Shown here in pieces: positions 17,428-26,247 of a stretch of 34,461 nucleotides of DNA. The notes under the pieces are model-generated. The model was not told where the DNA came from. It worked only from the letters and a program-made list of their open reading frames with translations, and ran no database searches. The stretch is taken from assembly GCA_030812955.1 (NCBI GenBank), contig JAUSTR010000021.1:1-34461 (forward strand), read 5' to 3'. Positions within the stretch are counted from its first letter, which is position 1. Each line of letters starts with the position of its first letter. Both the position numbers and the translations under genes were made by a program. The DNA comes from Bacillus alveayuensis (GTDB lineage: Bacteria; Bacillota; Bacilli; Bacillales; Aeribacillaceae).

Positions 17428-18474
17428 TTACTTTCCAGCTGCTTTTTCTATTTCTTCATGAGGAATTCCTGCAATTGGACATTCAACAGTACCTACTGTA
17501 GAACGAGTAATTTTTTCTACATTTTCGCGAGCTTTCTCTGCATCAAGTACCCACGTACGATAAAAATCAAACGGGCACTCAGCAACTCCACGATCACCAT
17601 CTCCAGATTTAATCAAGCCGGTATATCCACGATGAAGTAATTTAAATAAGTGGTTTTGTGACTGTGAATTCTTGCGAAAATCGCGAATTTGAGAAATCGA
17701 GATTTCTGCATATTGAATTCCATTTTCCTCTGTTCCGCACTCTCCAAGGGTGCGTCCGTCAAAACCAATAATTGCCGAATGACCGAAATAAGAATATACC
17801 CCATCAAACCCAGACGCATTAGCTACAGCGACATAGGTATTGTTTGCCCACGCCATGGCTTTTGCCATTATAATTTGCTGTTCTTTAGCCGGATACATGT
17901 ATCCTTGACATCTGACAATGAGCTCTGCGCCTTTCATAGCACAATCACGCCAAATTTCCGGATAATTTCCATCATCACAAATAATCAGGCTCATTTTGAT
18001 TCCCTTAGGTCCCTCCGTTACATAAGTAGTATCACCGGGATACCAACCTTCAATTGGACACCAAGGGATAATTTTCCGGTACTTTTGAACGATTTCACCC
18101 TTATTATTCATTAAAATTAACGTATTATATGGGGCTTTGTTTGGGTGATTCTCATGTCTTTCCCCTGTTAATGAAAATACTCCCCAAGTATTGGCAGCCC
18201 GGCAAGCTTCAGCAAAAATCGCAGTCTCTTCTCCAGGAATGGAAGAGGCAGTATCGTACATTTCTTGTTCATCATACATAATTCCATGAGTGCTGTACTC
18301 AGGGAAAACAATTAAATCCATCCCTGGCAACCCCTTCTTAATTCCTACAATCATGTCTGCGATTTTGCGACAGTTCTCTAATACCTCTGCTTTCGTGTGT
18401 AAACGCGGCATTTTATAATTAACTACCGCTACACCTACAGTGTCATGACTGCTCGAAATGTCTCCATGTCTCAC
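17428..18474 (-). CDS. amiE: Aliphatic amidase AmiE
   Basis: EC 3.5.1.4, nitrilase-superfamily enzyme that hydrolyses short aliphatic amides (acetamide, propionamide) to the acid and ammonia. It has 348 residues and starts [20 protein letters not shown]. Catalytic residues are visible: E59 (FPEYST), K134 (YRKIIPW), E142 (IEGWYPG) and C166 ([10 protein letters not shown]). These positions match those described for the Geobacillus pallidus RAPc8 amidase, a homohexamer. First gene of the ami unit; a -24/-12 promoter lies about 95 bases upstream. Conversion of amide to acid plus ammonium would supply carbon and nitrogen. Confidence 0.95.
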   Translation of the reverse strand: MRHGDISSSHDTVGVAVVNYKMPRLHTKAEVLENCRKIADMIVGIKKGLPGMDLIVFPEYSTHGIMYDEQEMYDTASSIPGEETAIFAEACRAANTWGVFSLTGERHENHPNKAPYNTLILMNNKGEIVQKYRKIIPWCPIEGWYPGDTTYVTEGPKGIKMSLIICDDGNYPEIWRDCAMKGAELIVRCQGYMYPAKEQQIIMAKAMAWANNTYVAVANASGFDGVYSYFGHSAIIGFDGRTLGECGTEENGIQYAEISISQIRDFRKNSQSQNHLFKLLHRGYTGLIKSGDGDRGVAECPFDFYRTWVLDAEKARENVEKITRSTVGTVECPIAGIPHEEIEKAAGK

Positions 18475-18569
18475 TTTTACACTACCCCTTTCTTTGAATT
18501 ATGAATAAATGTGGGATAGACGAACGAAAACATTATTTTTTCGTTTAGTCTATCTACCCTATCTTCTTT

Positions 18570-18584
18570 GCAAGAAGTGTGCCA
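18570..18584 (-). promoter_or_regulatory. Sigma-54 (-24/-12) promoter of amiE
   Basis: The minus strand reads TGGCAC-ACTTC-TTGCAAA, matching the sigma-54 consensus TGGCAC-N5-TTGC exactly in its core elements (GG and GC correctly spaced). It lies about 95 bases before the amiE ATG and opposite a gene encoding a sigma-54 activator, which strongly supports function. Confidence 0.85.
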
Positions 18585-18673
18585 AAACGAATATTCCTAA
18601 GGAATCTATATACACTTTATACAATGATTAATAATTTTTTCTTAATTATGCGACATTACAAATTAAAAAATAT

Positions 18674-18702
18674 TTGGAAAATTCAGATTTATAATTTAAA
18701 AT
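18674..18702 (+). promoter_or_regulatory. Candidate vegetative promoter of the ami regulator
   Basis: TTGGAA (18674-18679), 17-base spacer, TAAAAT (18697-18702), about 67 bases before the regulator ATG. The region is A+T rich, so chance matches are likely. Confidence 0.4.
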
Positions 18703-18728
18703 AAGGTAATATATACAGTTGTTTAATT

Positions 18729-18745
18729 TTGTTACACTGTTGCAA
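18729..18745. promoter_or_regulatory. Candidate enhancer/operator palindrome for the ami regulator
   Basis: TTGTTACACTGTTGCAA is a 17-base imperfect palindrome (TTG.NACA-C-TGTN.CAA). It lies about 150 bases upstream of the sigma-54 promoter, a usual distance for an activator site, and just before the regulator's own ribosome site (AAGGAGGG). It could give both activation of amiE and autorepression. Confidence 0.4.
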
Positions 18746-18768
18746 AATGCTACAAGGAGGGATAATAG

Positions 18769-21111
18769 ATGCGTATCGGTCTTTTATTTTCTTTAACAGG
18801 TACAACTTCCATGACAGAAATCGGACAATATCAAGCAGCTTTGTATGCTCTAGAGAAATTAAAAAAAGATTACTGTCATTCAAATCTTTCGTTTACCTAT
18901 GAGGTTAGAGATATTCGTTCCGATCCGAGAGAGAGCCATAAACATGCGCTAGATATGGCACGTTCAGGAATAAAAATTTTTGTAGGGTGCTATACTTCTG
19001 CATGTCGTAAAGCCATTTTACCTGTTCTTGAACAGTATGATTGTCTTTTAGTGTATCCGACCCTCTATGAGGGGCAGGAGATTCATCCAAACGTCTTCTA
19101 TATCGGAGAGATTCCTAATCAGCAGGTAGCCTCTCTTCTTACATTTATGGTTCAACAGTTTGGACGACGGGTTTATCTAATTGGAAATGATTACATTTAT
19201 CCTAGATATACCAATCAACAAATACGGGAAATGCTGCACGAATTAAACGGAGAAGTCATCGGAGAAAAATATGTCCCATTAGGATATAAAGAATTTATAC
19301 ATGGTTTACAGGACATTCAGCAGTCTTCTCCTGATGTGATACTCTCCACACTCGTTGGAGAAAGCGTGTTACATTTTTATCAAACTTACTACGAATTAAG
19401 GTTAAATCCAGAGAAAATACCGATCCTTAGCCCGATAACGACAGAGCTAGAAATACGATCTATGGGAGCTAAGTATGCGGCAGGACACTATAGTTGTTCT
19501 AGTTATTTTCAATCATTAGATACTCCCGAAAATCGAGAATTTGTACAAGGAATGAAGGAGAAATATGGGCCAGATACAGTTGTTTCGTCAGTTATGTCCA
19601 GTACATATACTGGAATTCAGATGATATTGAATGCGGTGAATGCTCTACAATCTACTGAAAGAAAGCAAATATTAAAATATTTATATAAAAAAACGTTCTC
19701 ATCACCGAGCGGACAGATTAGGATTGAATCTAACCATCATTTGTCTCGTGAAATAAGAATTGGAAAAGCCAATTTGGACGGGCAATTTAAGATTGTTTGG
19801 AGCTCGGAACAGCCAATTCCTGCAAAACCGCTTTTGACAAATACTATCGTCGATTCCATAGACGAAGAGTCGATATGGAAATCTTTTGTTGAGACAATCG
19901 GTAAAGAAACATCTGATGGAATTGTAGTTGTTGATCAAAACAGAATGATTGTATATGTTAATTCAGCTGCTTATTCTCTACTTCGGGCTAAACAAGGTGA
20001 TTTTCTCAAGGAGGCCCATTTACAGGAGCTTGATTCTACTTATCAAGTGATTCAAAGAAATATTGGGAAAGCCAATGAATTCTCGCTCTTCTTGCTAAAG
20101 AAAGCAAAACAGCCGTCTATTCTAATTAAAAAACCATCTACACAGGAGTATAAGTTTGGTCACATTACAACCTATAACCCATCCTTTCAAAAAGAGCTTC
20201 AAGTCGCAGCAATTGCCGCTCAATCCGATGCTAATGTACTAATATTAGGAGAAACTGGTTCGGGTAAGGAAGTTTTGGCACGAACCATTCATGAACAAAG
20301 TCCTCGCAGGAACGGCCCATTTGTTGCCCTAAATGCCGGAGCGATTCCAAGAGAACTGATTGCCAGCGAGTTATTCGGATATGTAGAAGGAGCATTTACT
20401 GGCTCACGGAAAGGGGGAAACCTTGGAAAGTTTGAAGCTGCAAACGGGGGGACATTGTTCCTTGATGAAATTGGTGAGATGCCGTTGGAGTTACAGGTAA
20501 GCCTACTTCGGGTGCTGGAAGAACGGAAAGTTGTTCGTATTGGTGATCATAAAGAACGTCCTGTTAATGTACGTGTCATAGCAGCAACGAACCGTAATCT
20601 CAAGGAAGAAATTGCTTATCAAGGTTCTTTTCGTTCGGATTTGTATTATCGATTGAATGTATTTACTATTCATATTCCGCCGCTACGTCAACGAATAGAA
20701 GATATTCCAAATTTATCTGCACAATTTCTTCATCAGTTTCATCAGCATTACAAAAAAGGACCACTAGAGCTATGTGATTCTACGTTGCAATTTCTTCAGT
20801 CATACAACTGGCCAGGTAACATTCGCGAGCTGCGAAACATCTTGGAAAGGGCTTTTCTTCTCGCCATTCATGAACAAAAAATTGTTCCTCATCATTTACC
20901 TGAAGATTTTCAGAAGTTTAGTATAAAGAAACAACCACATTTAAATAGTAATCTGAGAAATATGGAAAAACAGATGATTGAACAAGTTCTCCAACAATCT
21001 CAAAACATTTCCGAAGCAGCCAAAATTCTTGGTATCACGAGAAGTACACTGTATCGAAAAATAAAAAAATGGAAAATTCATCGGGTTCATCCTCATAAAT
21101 CTACTATATGA
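18769..21111 (+). CDS. AmiC-like amide sensor fused to PAS and sigma-54 AAA+ activator with Fis-type HTH
   Basis: 780 residues, ATG after AAGGAGGG. Residues 1-350 resemble AmiC/UrtA-type periplasmic-binding-protein folds (MRIGLLFSLTGTTSMTEIGQ; GCYTSACRKAILPVLEQY; PTLYEG) but without a signal peptide, so the sensor is cytoplasmic. A PAS-like segment (about 368-430, SDGIVVVDQNRMIVYVNSAA) follows. The AAA+ domain (460-690) has Walker A GETGSGKE (494-501), the sigma-54 contact loop as GAFTGS (541-546; GAFTGA is usual), Walker B TLFLDEIGEMP and YYRLNVFTIHIPPLRQR. The Fis-type HTH is at 733-766. In Pseudomonas, separate AmiC senses amides and holds the antiterminator AmiR; here sensor and activator are one protein. 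Divergent from amiE, so it most likely activates amiEBS on amide binding. Confidence 0.9.
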   Translation: MRIGLLFSLTGTTSMTEIGQYQAALYALEKLKKDYCHSNLSFTYEVRDIRSDPRESHKHALDMARSGIKIFVGCYTSACRKAILPVLEQYDCLLVYPTLYEGQEIHPNVFYIGEIPNQQVASLLTFMVQQFGRRVYLIGNDYIYPRYTNQQIREMLHELNGEVIGEKYVPLGYKEFIHGLQDIQQSSPDVILSTLVGESVLHFYQTYYELRLNPEKIPILSPITTELEIRSMGAKYAAGHYSCSSYFQSLDTPENREFVQGMKEKYGPDTVVSSVMSSTYTGIQMILNAVNALQSTERKQILKYLYKKTFSSPSGQIRIESNHHLSREIRIGKANLDGQFKIVWSSEQPIPAKPLLTNTIVDSIDEESIWKSFVETIGKETSDGIVVVDQNRMIVYVNSAAYSLLRAKQGDFLKEAHLQELDSTYQVIQRNIGKANEFSLFLLKKAKQPSILIKKPSTQEYKFGHITTYNPSFQKELQVAAIAAQSDANVLILGETGSGKEVLARTIHEQSPRRNGPFVALNAGAIPRELIASELFGYVEGAFTGSRKGGNLGKFEAANGGTLFLDEIGEMPLELQVSLLRVLEERKVVRIGDHKERPVNVRVIAATNRNLKEEIAYQGSFRSDLYYRLNVFTIHIPPLRQRIEDIPNLSAQFLHQFHQHYKKGPLELCDSTLQFLQSYNWPGNIRELRNILERAFLLAIHEQKIVPHHLPEDFQKFSIKKQPHLNSNLRNMEKQMIEQVLQQSQNISEAAKILGITRSTLYRKIKKWKIHRVHPHKSTI

Positions 21112-21133
21112 ATGAATTTCATAAATCTAAGAC

Positions 21134-21245
21134 GCTGTCCCTAAATACAAGTGTCAGACCCAACAACACAATATATAGAACATCACATTGAATAAATGAG
21201 CTATATATTATGAAATACGCGTGAGCTCAGACACTTATGGGACAG
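21134..21245. mobile_element. MITE-like element, copy B
   Basis: 112 bases with inverted ends: CTGTCCCTAAATACAAGTGTC at the left and, read inward from the right, CTGTCCCATAAGTGTCTGAG. The outer seven bases CTGTCCC/GGGACAG are perfect. The centre CACATTGAATAAATGA matches the diverged copy at 13493-13607. No ORF. Directly downstream of the ami regulator, it may also work as its transcription end. Confidence 0.6.
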
Positions 21246-21255
21246 TCTTCCTTCT

Positions 21256-21631
21256 TCAAACGACGGAAAACACTTGAAATGTTTGACCGCTGACAAACAT
21301 CCTCAGTACCTGTGAATACACTTCCTTCACTTCTGGAAATTCTTCTTTTACTTTCGACAGACTAGCTGTGTATAAACTCCCTTTAATTTTTTCATAGTTT
21401 GCTTTTTTCAGCTCCATTTTTGGTAAAAAGGTTATTAACAACAAGACCGAAGTCATAATGAAAGTTAAGAATAAACGCCCCAAACCATTTGTTACTGTAC
21501 CCATCTGCTTCACCAGCTGTGTCCCAATGAATGGCCACTTCATCAAGTACATAGAGGATGACAATCAAACTTAACAAATAACTAAAAGACGTCAATATGA
21601 CCAAGAATCGGTTCGTTTTTGTTTTCATCAT
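21256..21631 (-). pseudogene. DUF1648/SdpI-like membrane protein, frameshifted
   Basis: Start MMKTKTNRFLVILTSFSYLL at 21631 after AAAAGGATAGG. The segment VAIHWDTAGEADGYSNKWFG is the DUF1648 signature found in SdpI-type immunity/signalling membrane proteins. Soon after KWFG the frame is lost; another frame continues FLTFIMTSVLLLITFLPKME with the second helix. The tail (EEFPEVKEVYSQVLRMFVSG) does not look like an intact SdpI, and the product is shorter than the usual family member (about 200 residues). Confidence 0.65.
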
Positions 21632-21789
21632 TCATTCCTATCCTTTTCAAGCTCACCCAAAGAAAACGATTTCTTTAGAAAAGCAGATAATAATCTTTTA
21701 ATCTGTTCCAAACGATGTACACTCCTAATAGTAGGCGTGACAAATGCTAAACTAAAACACATTTTCCAAATATTCATATATGTGTAAAA

Positions 21790-21804
21790 CTTTTGTCACA
21801 AAAG
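21790..21804. promoter_or_regulatory. Palindrome CTTTTGTCACAAAAG upstream of the cytochrome genes
   Basis: A perfect 7-bp inverted repeat around one central base, 66 bases before the start of the first cytochrome gene. It resembles binding sites of redox or oxygen regulators such as Rex or Fnr only in part (TTGT...ACAA). The -10 of this promoter was not clear. A good ribosome site, AAAGGAGAT, follows. Nothing else was seen in 21632-21869. Confidence 0.4.
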
Positions 21805-21869
21805 CATCATCTCTATTTCATATTTTGTTTATATAGTGGAAAGCGAATACATAATGAAAGGAGATAGAG

Positions 21870-23186
21870 ATGATGAATTTTCCAACTGTAGAGTTTCCTT
21901 GGTTCGGCAATGGAAACATTGTAGCAATAATTGCGATTATCCACGTGTTGATTAGCCATGGAGTCGCTATTGGTGCTACAGCGCTTGTTGTGTCAAGCGA
22001 GTATTACGCAATCGTGACGAAAAATGAAAAACTAGATCAACTCGCTAAACAGTTAACAAAATGGATTTTAATTATTACTACAACTGTTGGAGCGATGACA
22101 GGCGTAGGAATTTGGTTTTCAACAACCGTCATTCAACCTGATTCTATTGGCTCGTTGTTACGAATTTTCTTTTGGGCATGGGTCGCTGAATGGGTTGTGT
22201 TTGTATTAGAAGTTGTTTTCTTACTCATTTATTACTACACATGGGAAACATGGAAAGAAGGAAAAGCAAAAAGAAAGCATCTCAATGTCGGTATTATGCT
22301 TGCCGTATTTTCATGGCTGACGATGTCCATTATTACAGGAATTTTAGCAGCAAAGCTAACACCTGGTCGTTGGGTTGAAACTCTCTCATTTTGGAACGCA
22401 TTTTTCAATCCAACCTATTTACCTTCACTAGGGTTTCGTACGTTTTTAGCCATTATGCTGGCAATTGCTTTATTTACAATTTTTGTACGTTTATTTGTAA
22501 AAGACGAAGAAGTGCGTATGCCATTGCTTCGCATCTTCTCTATTTGGGGAGCGATTTCACTTCTGGCCACTGTTGTGCTTGGGATTTGGTATTTGCAGTC
22601 GATTCCTGATCAAGCTGCGAAGCTAATTGTATGGTCAACAGGTTTACCGGAAAAGACGTTTGACGTATTAAATATGATCGCATTTGCTCTAATCATTGTA
22701 TTTCTATTCTGGCTGGCCATCCGTCCTAAAAAACTCCCAATCTTTTTATCGCTTGCTGTTTTCATGTCAGCGATTGGATTTATTGGAGAGTTCGAGGTCG
22801 TGCGTGAGTCCATTCGCAAACCGTATATGATTTACAACTATATGTATGTCAATGGAATTACAGCAGTCAAAGCGGAGGAAATGAACCGGGATGGCTACTT
22901 AGCACATTCCACCGTCGCAAAAATAAAAAAGGTGACAGAAAAAAATAAAGTGGAAGCAGGACGTGAAATTTATCAAGGTCAATGCCTAGCCTGTCATACT
23001 ATCGATGGCTTTCGTTCCAAACGTGCCCTCGCCAACCGTTTAAAAGGGTGGCCACAACAAAGTATTGAGTCATTCATTCCAACCATGCATCAAGTACGAC
23101 CGATGATGCCTCCATTTGTTGGAACAAAAGAAGAAGTGGAAGCGCTCGCAGCTTACTTATATAAAGTCGCCAATGAAGAGAAATAA
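21870..23186 (+). CDS. Cytochrome bd-superfamily CydA-like subunit with C-terminal c-type cytochrome domain
   Basis: 438 residues. About nine membrane helices (residues 15-340) resemble cytochrome bd oxidase subunit I, with conserved-looking His in helix I (IIHVLISHG, H25 and H30) and RWVETLSFWNAFFNP. A c-type cytochrome domain follows: CLACH (372-376) as heme c site and MMPPF (about 412-416) with the probable Met ligand. The domain should lie on the outer face. Such fusions belong to the poorly characterised branches of the bd superfamily (CydA/CydA' types) rather than to classical CydAB. The next gene, 14 bases downstream, encodes the partner. Electron donor and acceptor cannot be told from sequence. 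The ATG at 21870 or 21873 follows AAAGGAGAT. Confidence 0.75.
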   Translation: MMNFPTVEFPWFGNGNIVAIIAIIHVLISHGVAIGATALVVSSEYYAIVTKNEKLDQLAKQLTKWILIITTTVGAMTGVGIWFSTTVIQPDSIGSLLRIFFWAWVAEWVVFVLEVVFLLIYYYTWETWKEGKAKRKHLNVGIMLAVFSWLTMSIITGILAAKLTPGRWVETLSFWNAFFNPTYLPSLGFRTFLAIMLAIALFTIFVRLFVKDEEVRMPLLRIFSIWGAISLLATVVLGIWYLQSIPDQAAKLIVWSTGLPEKTFDVLNMIAFALIIVFLFWLAIRPKKLPIFLSLAVFMSAIGFIGEFEVVRESIRKPYMIYNYMYVNGITAVKAEEMNRDGYLAHSTVAKIKKVTEKNKVEAGREIYQGQCLACHTIDGFRSKRALANRLKGWPQQSIESFIPTMHQVRPMMPPFVGTKEEVEALAAYLYKVANEEK

Positions 23187-23200
23187 AAAAGAAAGCGGGG

Positions 23201-24259
23201 ATGAATAAAATGGGTGTTTTACAACTATCGATTCCACCTGATTTCCCTTTACCAATTCCGGGTAACTTAACGTTACTACAGTTTTTAATTGTCTTAACAT
23301 TTGTACTCCATATTATATTTGTAAACTTTACACTATCTTTTGCCACTGGTGCAGTTATATTAGAAGCGTCTGCGATGAAAACGCATTCCCGTCGTTTGGA
23401 TGACATGGCTCGGATTTGTTCTCTTCATGCATCCATTCACAAAAGTATCGCTGTTGTGTTAGGCGTTGCTCCATTACTGATCATTAGCGTCATTTATACA
23501 CAATACTTTTATACGTCGACTTTACTAATCGGCAAAGCGTGGCTCAGCATAATTATTCTTTTAATTACCGCATTTCTGCTTTTGTATGTATATAAATTTT
23601 CATGGGAAAAATGGGAAAATAAAAAAGGAATACATTTTCTCGTTGGATTTGCTGCTATGCTTATTTTACTCTTTGTTCCACTTATTTTTATTGTGAATGT
23701 CGTGTCGATGCTTTACCCAGAAAAATGGTCAGGAGCAAACGGATTTTTCCATAGCCTTTTACATTATCCACAAATTTGGCAAAGATACGCTCACTTTATT
23801 TTAGCAAGTTTAGCAACTGGCGGCTTTTACATGTACTTATATTTCTCAGTAAAACAAAGAAAACAAACTCTTTCTGATGTTGAACAATCTTTAAAATTAG
23901 GAGGTGTTAAAGTAGCATTTTGGATTACTCTTTTGCAACTCGTCTTTGGCTCATTGTTGCTTATATCGTTTGACCGAAACATTATGCTTCTTTTTATGGG
24001 CGATGATGCGTTGCTTACAGCGCTGTTGCTTCTATCGGTTTTCTTAACTATTTTGCTGTGCGCTTTGTTATATGTCGTAAGCAAAAACGATCGTCCGTCT
24101 ATGTTTTATGCATCGCTTCTATGCTTTGTTCTCATTGTCGGAGTCATGGGATGGATGCGTCACGAAGTTCGTGAATCATACTTGAAGCCATATATAAATG
24201 AGTATCCAAGAACAATTGAGATGAAAAAAGAAAACATAAAACCTGTTAATAAACAATAA
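23201..24259 (+). CDS. CydA'-like partner membrane subunit
   Basis: 352 residues with about nine hydrophobic helices. Early segments ([40 protein letters not shown]) carry His in helices I and II and resemble the first half of a CydA-type protein. There is no classic Q-loop and no CydB-like sequence that I can see. Immediately downstream of the cytochrome c-bearing subunit, with which it probably forms a heterodimer. Start: ATG 23201 after GCGGGG; ATG 23210 (MGVLQL) is also possible. The C-terminus is charged and cytoplasmic ([13 protein letters not shown]). Confidence 0.7.
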   Translation: MNKMGVLQLSIPPDFPLPIPGNLTLLQFLIVLTFVLHIIFVNFTLSFATGAVILEASAMKTHSRRLDDMARICSLHASIHKSIAVVLGVAPLLIISVIYTQYFYTSTLLIGKAWLSIIILLITAFLLLYVYKFSWEKWENKKGIHFLVGFAAMLILLFVPLIFIVNVVSMLYPEKWSGANGFFHSLLHYPQIWQRYAHFILASLATGGFYMYLYFSVKQRKQTLSDVEQSLKLGGVKVAFWITLLQLVFGSLLLISFDRNIMLLFMGDDALLTALLLLSVFLTILLCALLYVVSKNDRPSMFYASLLCFVLIVGVMGWMRHEVRESYLKPYINEYPRTIEMKKENIKPVNKQ

Positions 24260-24311
24260 CGATAGATATAAGGAAGGAAAATGAAATATTTTTTAACTTT
24301 ATACTCTTCTC

Positions 24312-24340
24312 AAAAGAAAAAAAGCCGCTCCCCGCGGCTT
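24312..24340 (-). terminator. Terminator downstream of the MCP pseudogene
   Basis: On the minus strand AAGCCGC-GGGGA-GCGGCTT is followed by a T-rich tract (plus-strand A-run 24315-24323). The strong GC stem may also serve the cytochrome genes from the other side, though no T-run follows on the plus strand. Confidence 0.75.
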
Positions 24341-24390
24341 CTGTACATGAACATATTATATTTTCTAATGGGAAACAATAGTTACTTGCT

Positions 24391-25858
24391 CTAATTTTTT
24401 TTGAATCTGTCATGTTATCCAACAAATGCCGCAGTTGCTTCAACGATCCCATCACATCTTCCACCATGGCCAGCAGTTGCTCACTGTTAGCGGCATTAGA
24501 TTGAATATTCCTATGCATCTGTTCAAATACGCCAATGACTCCTTGGCCGTTTTGGAACATAGTTTCAACGAAATCTCCCAACTGGACAATTTTTCGTGAC
24601 GACTCCCTGGTAGCATCAATCAAATGATGAAAAGAATCTTTAGCTTGCTGAATTCCCTGCTTGCTGCTTTCAATGACTGACAGCTGATTGTCATTTCCTT
24701 CTTTCGTACTGGCAATTTCCTGCTTAATATCCAGTAAGATCTGGGCAATTTTTTCTGTTGCCCTGCTGCTTTCCTCCGCCAGTTTCCGTACTTCGTCAGC
24801 CACTACGGCAAATCCTTTTCCTTGTTCTCCGGCTCGAGCTGCTTCAATGGCTGCGTTCAATGCCAGCAAGTTCGTCTGTCCTGCAATGCCCTGAATGAGC
24901 GTAATAATTCCTCCAATTTCCTATGAACTTTTGGCCAGCTTTTCGATTCGTTTGCCGCTTTCCCCTACTTCTTTGTAGATATTTTCGATCACTTTCGTCA
25001 TATGCTCCAATCCCCGAATACTGCTTTCCGCCAGACCCGCGGCTCTGTTTGAGAAGTCTTCAAGCTTGGATGCCATGCAGGAAACATCAGACAAAGTACG
25101 GGACATCGTCTCTACGATTTCCCCGGCTTCATGTAACTGTTCTGCTTGCTGTTGATTGTTGCGTGCAGCATCTGTCACTGCTTTGGAAACCTGTTCTAAT
25201 GTCTCTAACGTCGTATCCATTTCCGAACTGTATTCCTTCTGCGCCTTCTTTACAGCAACTAAATTGCTCTGGATGACCGACAACATTTTCTGATACTATT
25301 GCACCACTTCTGTAATGGCTTCTTGAATCTCTCTTAATTCTTTTGCTTTTACCTGCTCCCATTTTACTGCCTGCCCGTGCCCCACTTCCCGCAAGACTTT
25401 CGAAAAAACTTTCAACGGTCTCAGCACCGACCGGATCACACTAAACAGAACCAAAAGAAACAACAAGGAAAAGATAAAAATCGACAGCATCATTTTATAC
25501 CCTACCTCATTAATCAACTGCTGGAACTCCTGTAATACTTGTTTGGTGGATACGGCATGTTGGAAATAAGGGGCAGCATCTAACAAAGTATACAACACAT
25601 AGAGCACATTTCCATCTGCTCTTACCGGAACATATGCCTCCACATGATTGTCTTTCAGGAAAACTTGTGCTTTTCCGGAAGAAAAGACTGACTGTACATT
25701 TTCGTTTTTCATTTCATTTCCTTTTTCCCACAGCGATGTTTGGTCTTTTTGCAATATTTCCATCAACACCACTTGTTCTTGATCAAACAAAAAGTGCTGG
25801 ACAACAACAGAAAAACAAAACCTGCCACTAAAACAAAGAGTTTGGCTTTTATGGTCAT
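24391..25858 (-). pseudogene. Methyl-accepting chemotaxis protein, with two in-frame amber stops and a frameshift
   Basis: The start (ATG 25858, after GGGGAGAGGG) gives MTIKAKLFVLVAGFVFLLLSS, the first membrane helix. A one-base shift near 25795 then moves to FDQEQVVLMEILQKDQTSLW, the sensor region. The second helix is KMMLSIFIFSLLFLLVLFSV, followed by a HAMP-like linker. TAG at 25296 interrupts VVQ*YQKML and TAG at 24921 interrupts KSS*EIGGII; reading stays in the same frame across both. The signalling tip is intact: [21 protein letters not shown] further slip at an A-run near 24400 probably removed the normal end. Membrane chemoreceptor, now inactive unless amber is read through. Confidence 0.8.
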
Positions 25859-25927
25859 GCCGTCATCCCTCTCCCCTATTGAATAGATAAATATGTAAAA
25901 CCGCAGTGGTAGTTGTTATTGTCTTTT

Positions 25928-26247
25928 TTAAAAATTCAACATCAATCCAATCATGCCTAGTAATGCCCTAAATCCTAATGGTTGATTGGTAAGATAGAGG
26001 GATAAAATGGCTCCACTCATCGCCATATAAATCGCTGTCATAATCACAATTAGCTTCCAGAATGAACGGAATTGGATAAACACCAATACAAAAATCAATA
26101 GTATGGATAGCGCATAGAACTTGTACATCGATTCAAATGCTTGTGTACGCTGTTCCTCTTGTCCTTCCATTGTCCATTGATATCCACTTGGCCATTTTTT
26201 CTCCAGGGCTTTCAGACGCTCCTTCGCTTCTTCAGTCACTTGTGGAA
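25928..26247 (-). pseudogene. RND efflux transporter fragment
   Basis: About 105 residues from the middle of an AcrB/SwrC-type RND transporter: KKWPSGYQWTMEGQEEQRTQ followed by helices LSILLIFVLVFIQFRSFWKL and AIYMAMSGAILSLYLTNQPL. Intact RND pumps have over 1000 residues. Both ends are lost: one at 25928 (LMLNF then stop), the other at about 26247 where it meets the response regulator fragment head to head. Confidence 0.75.
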
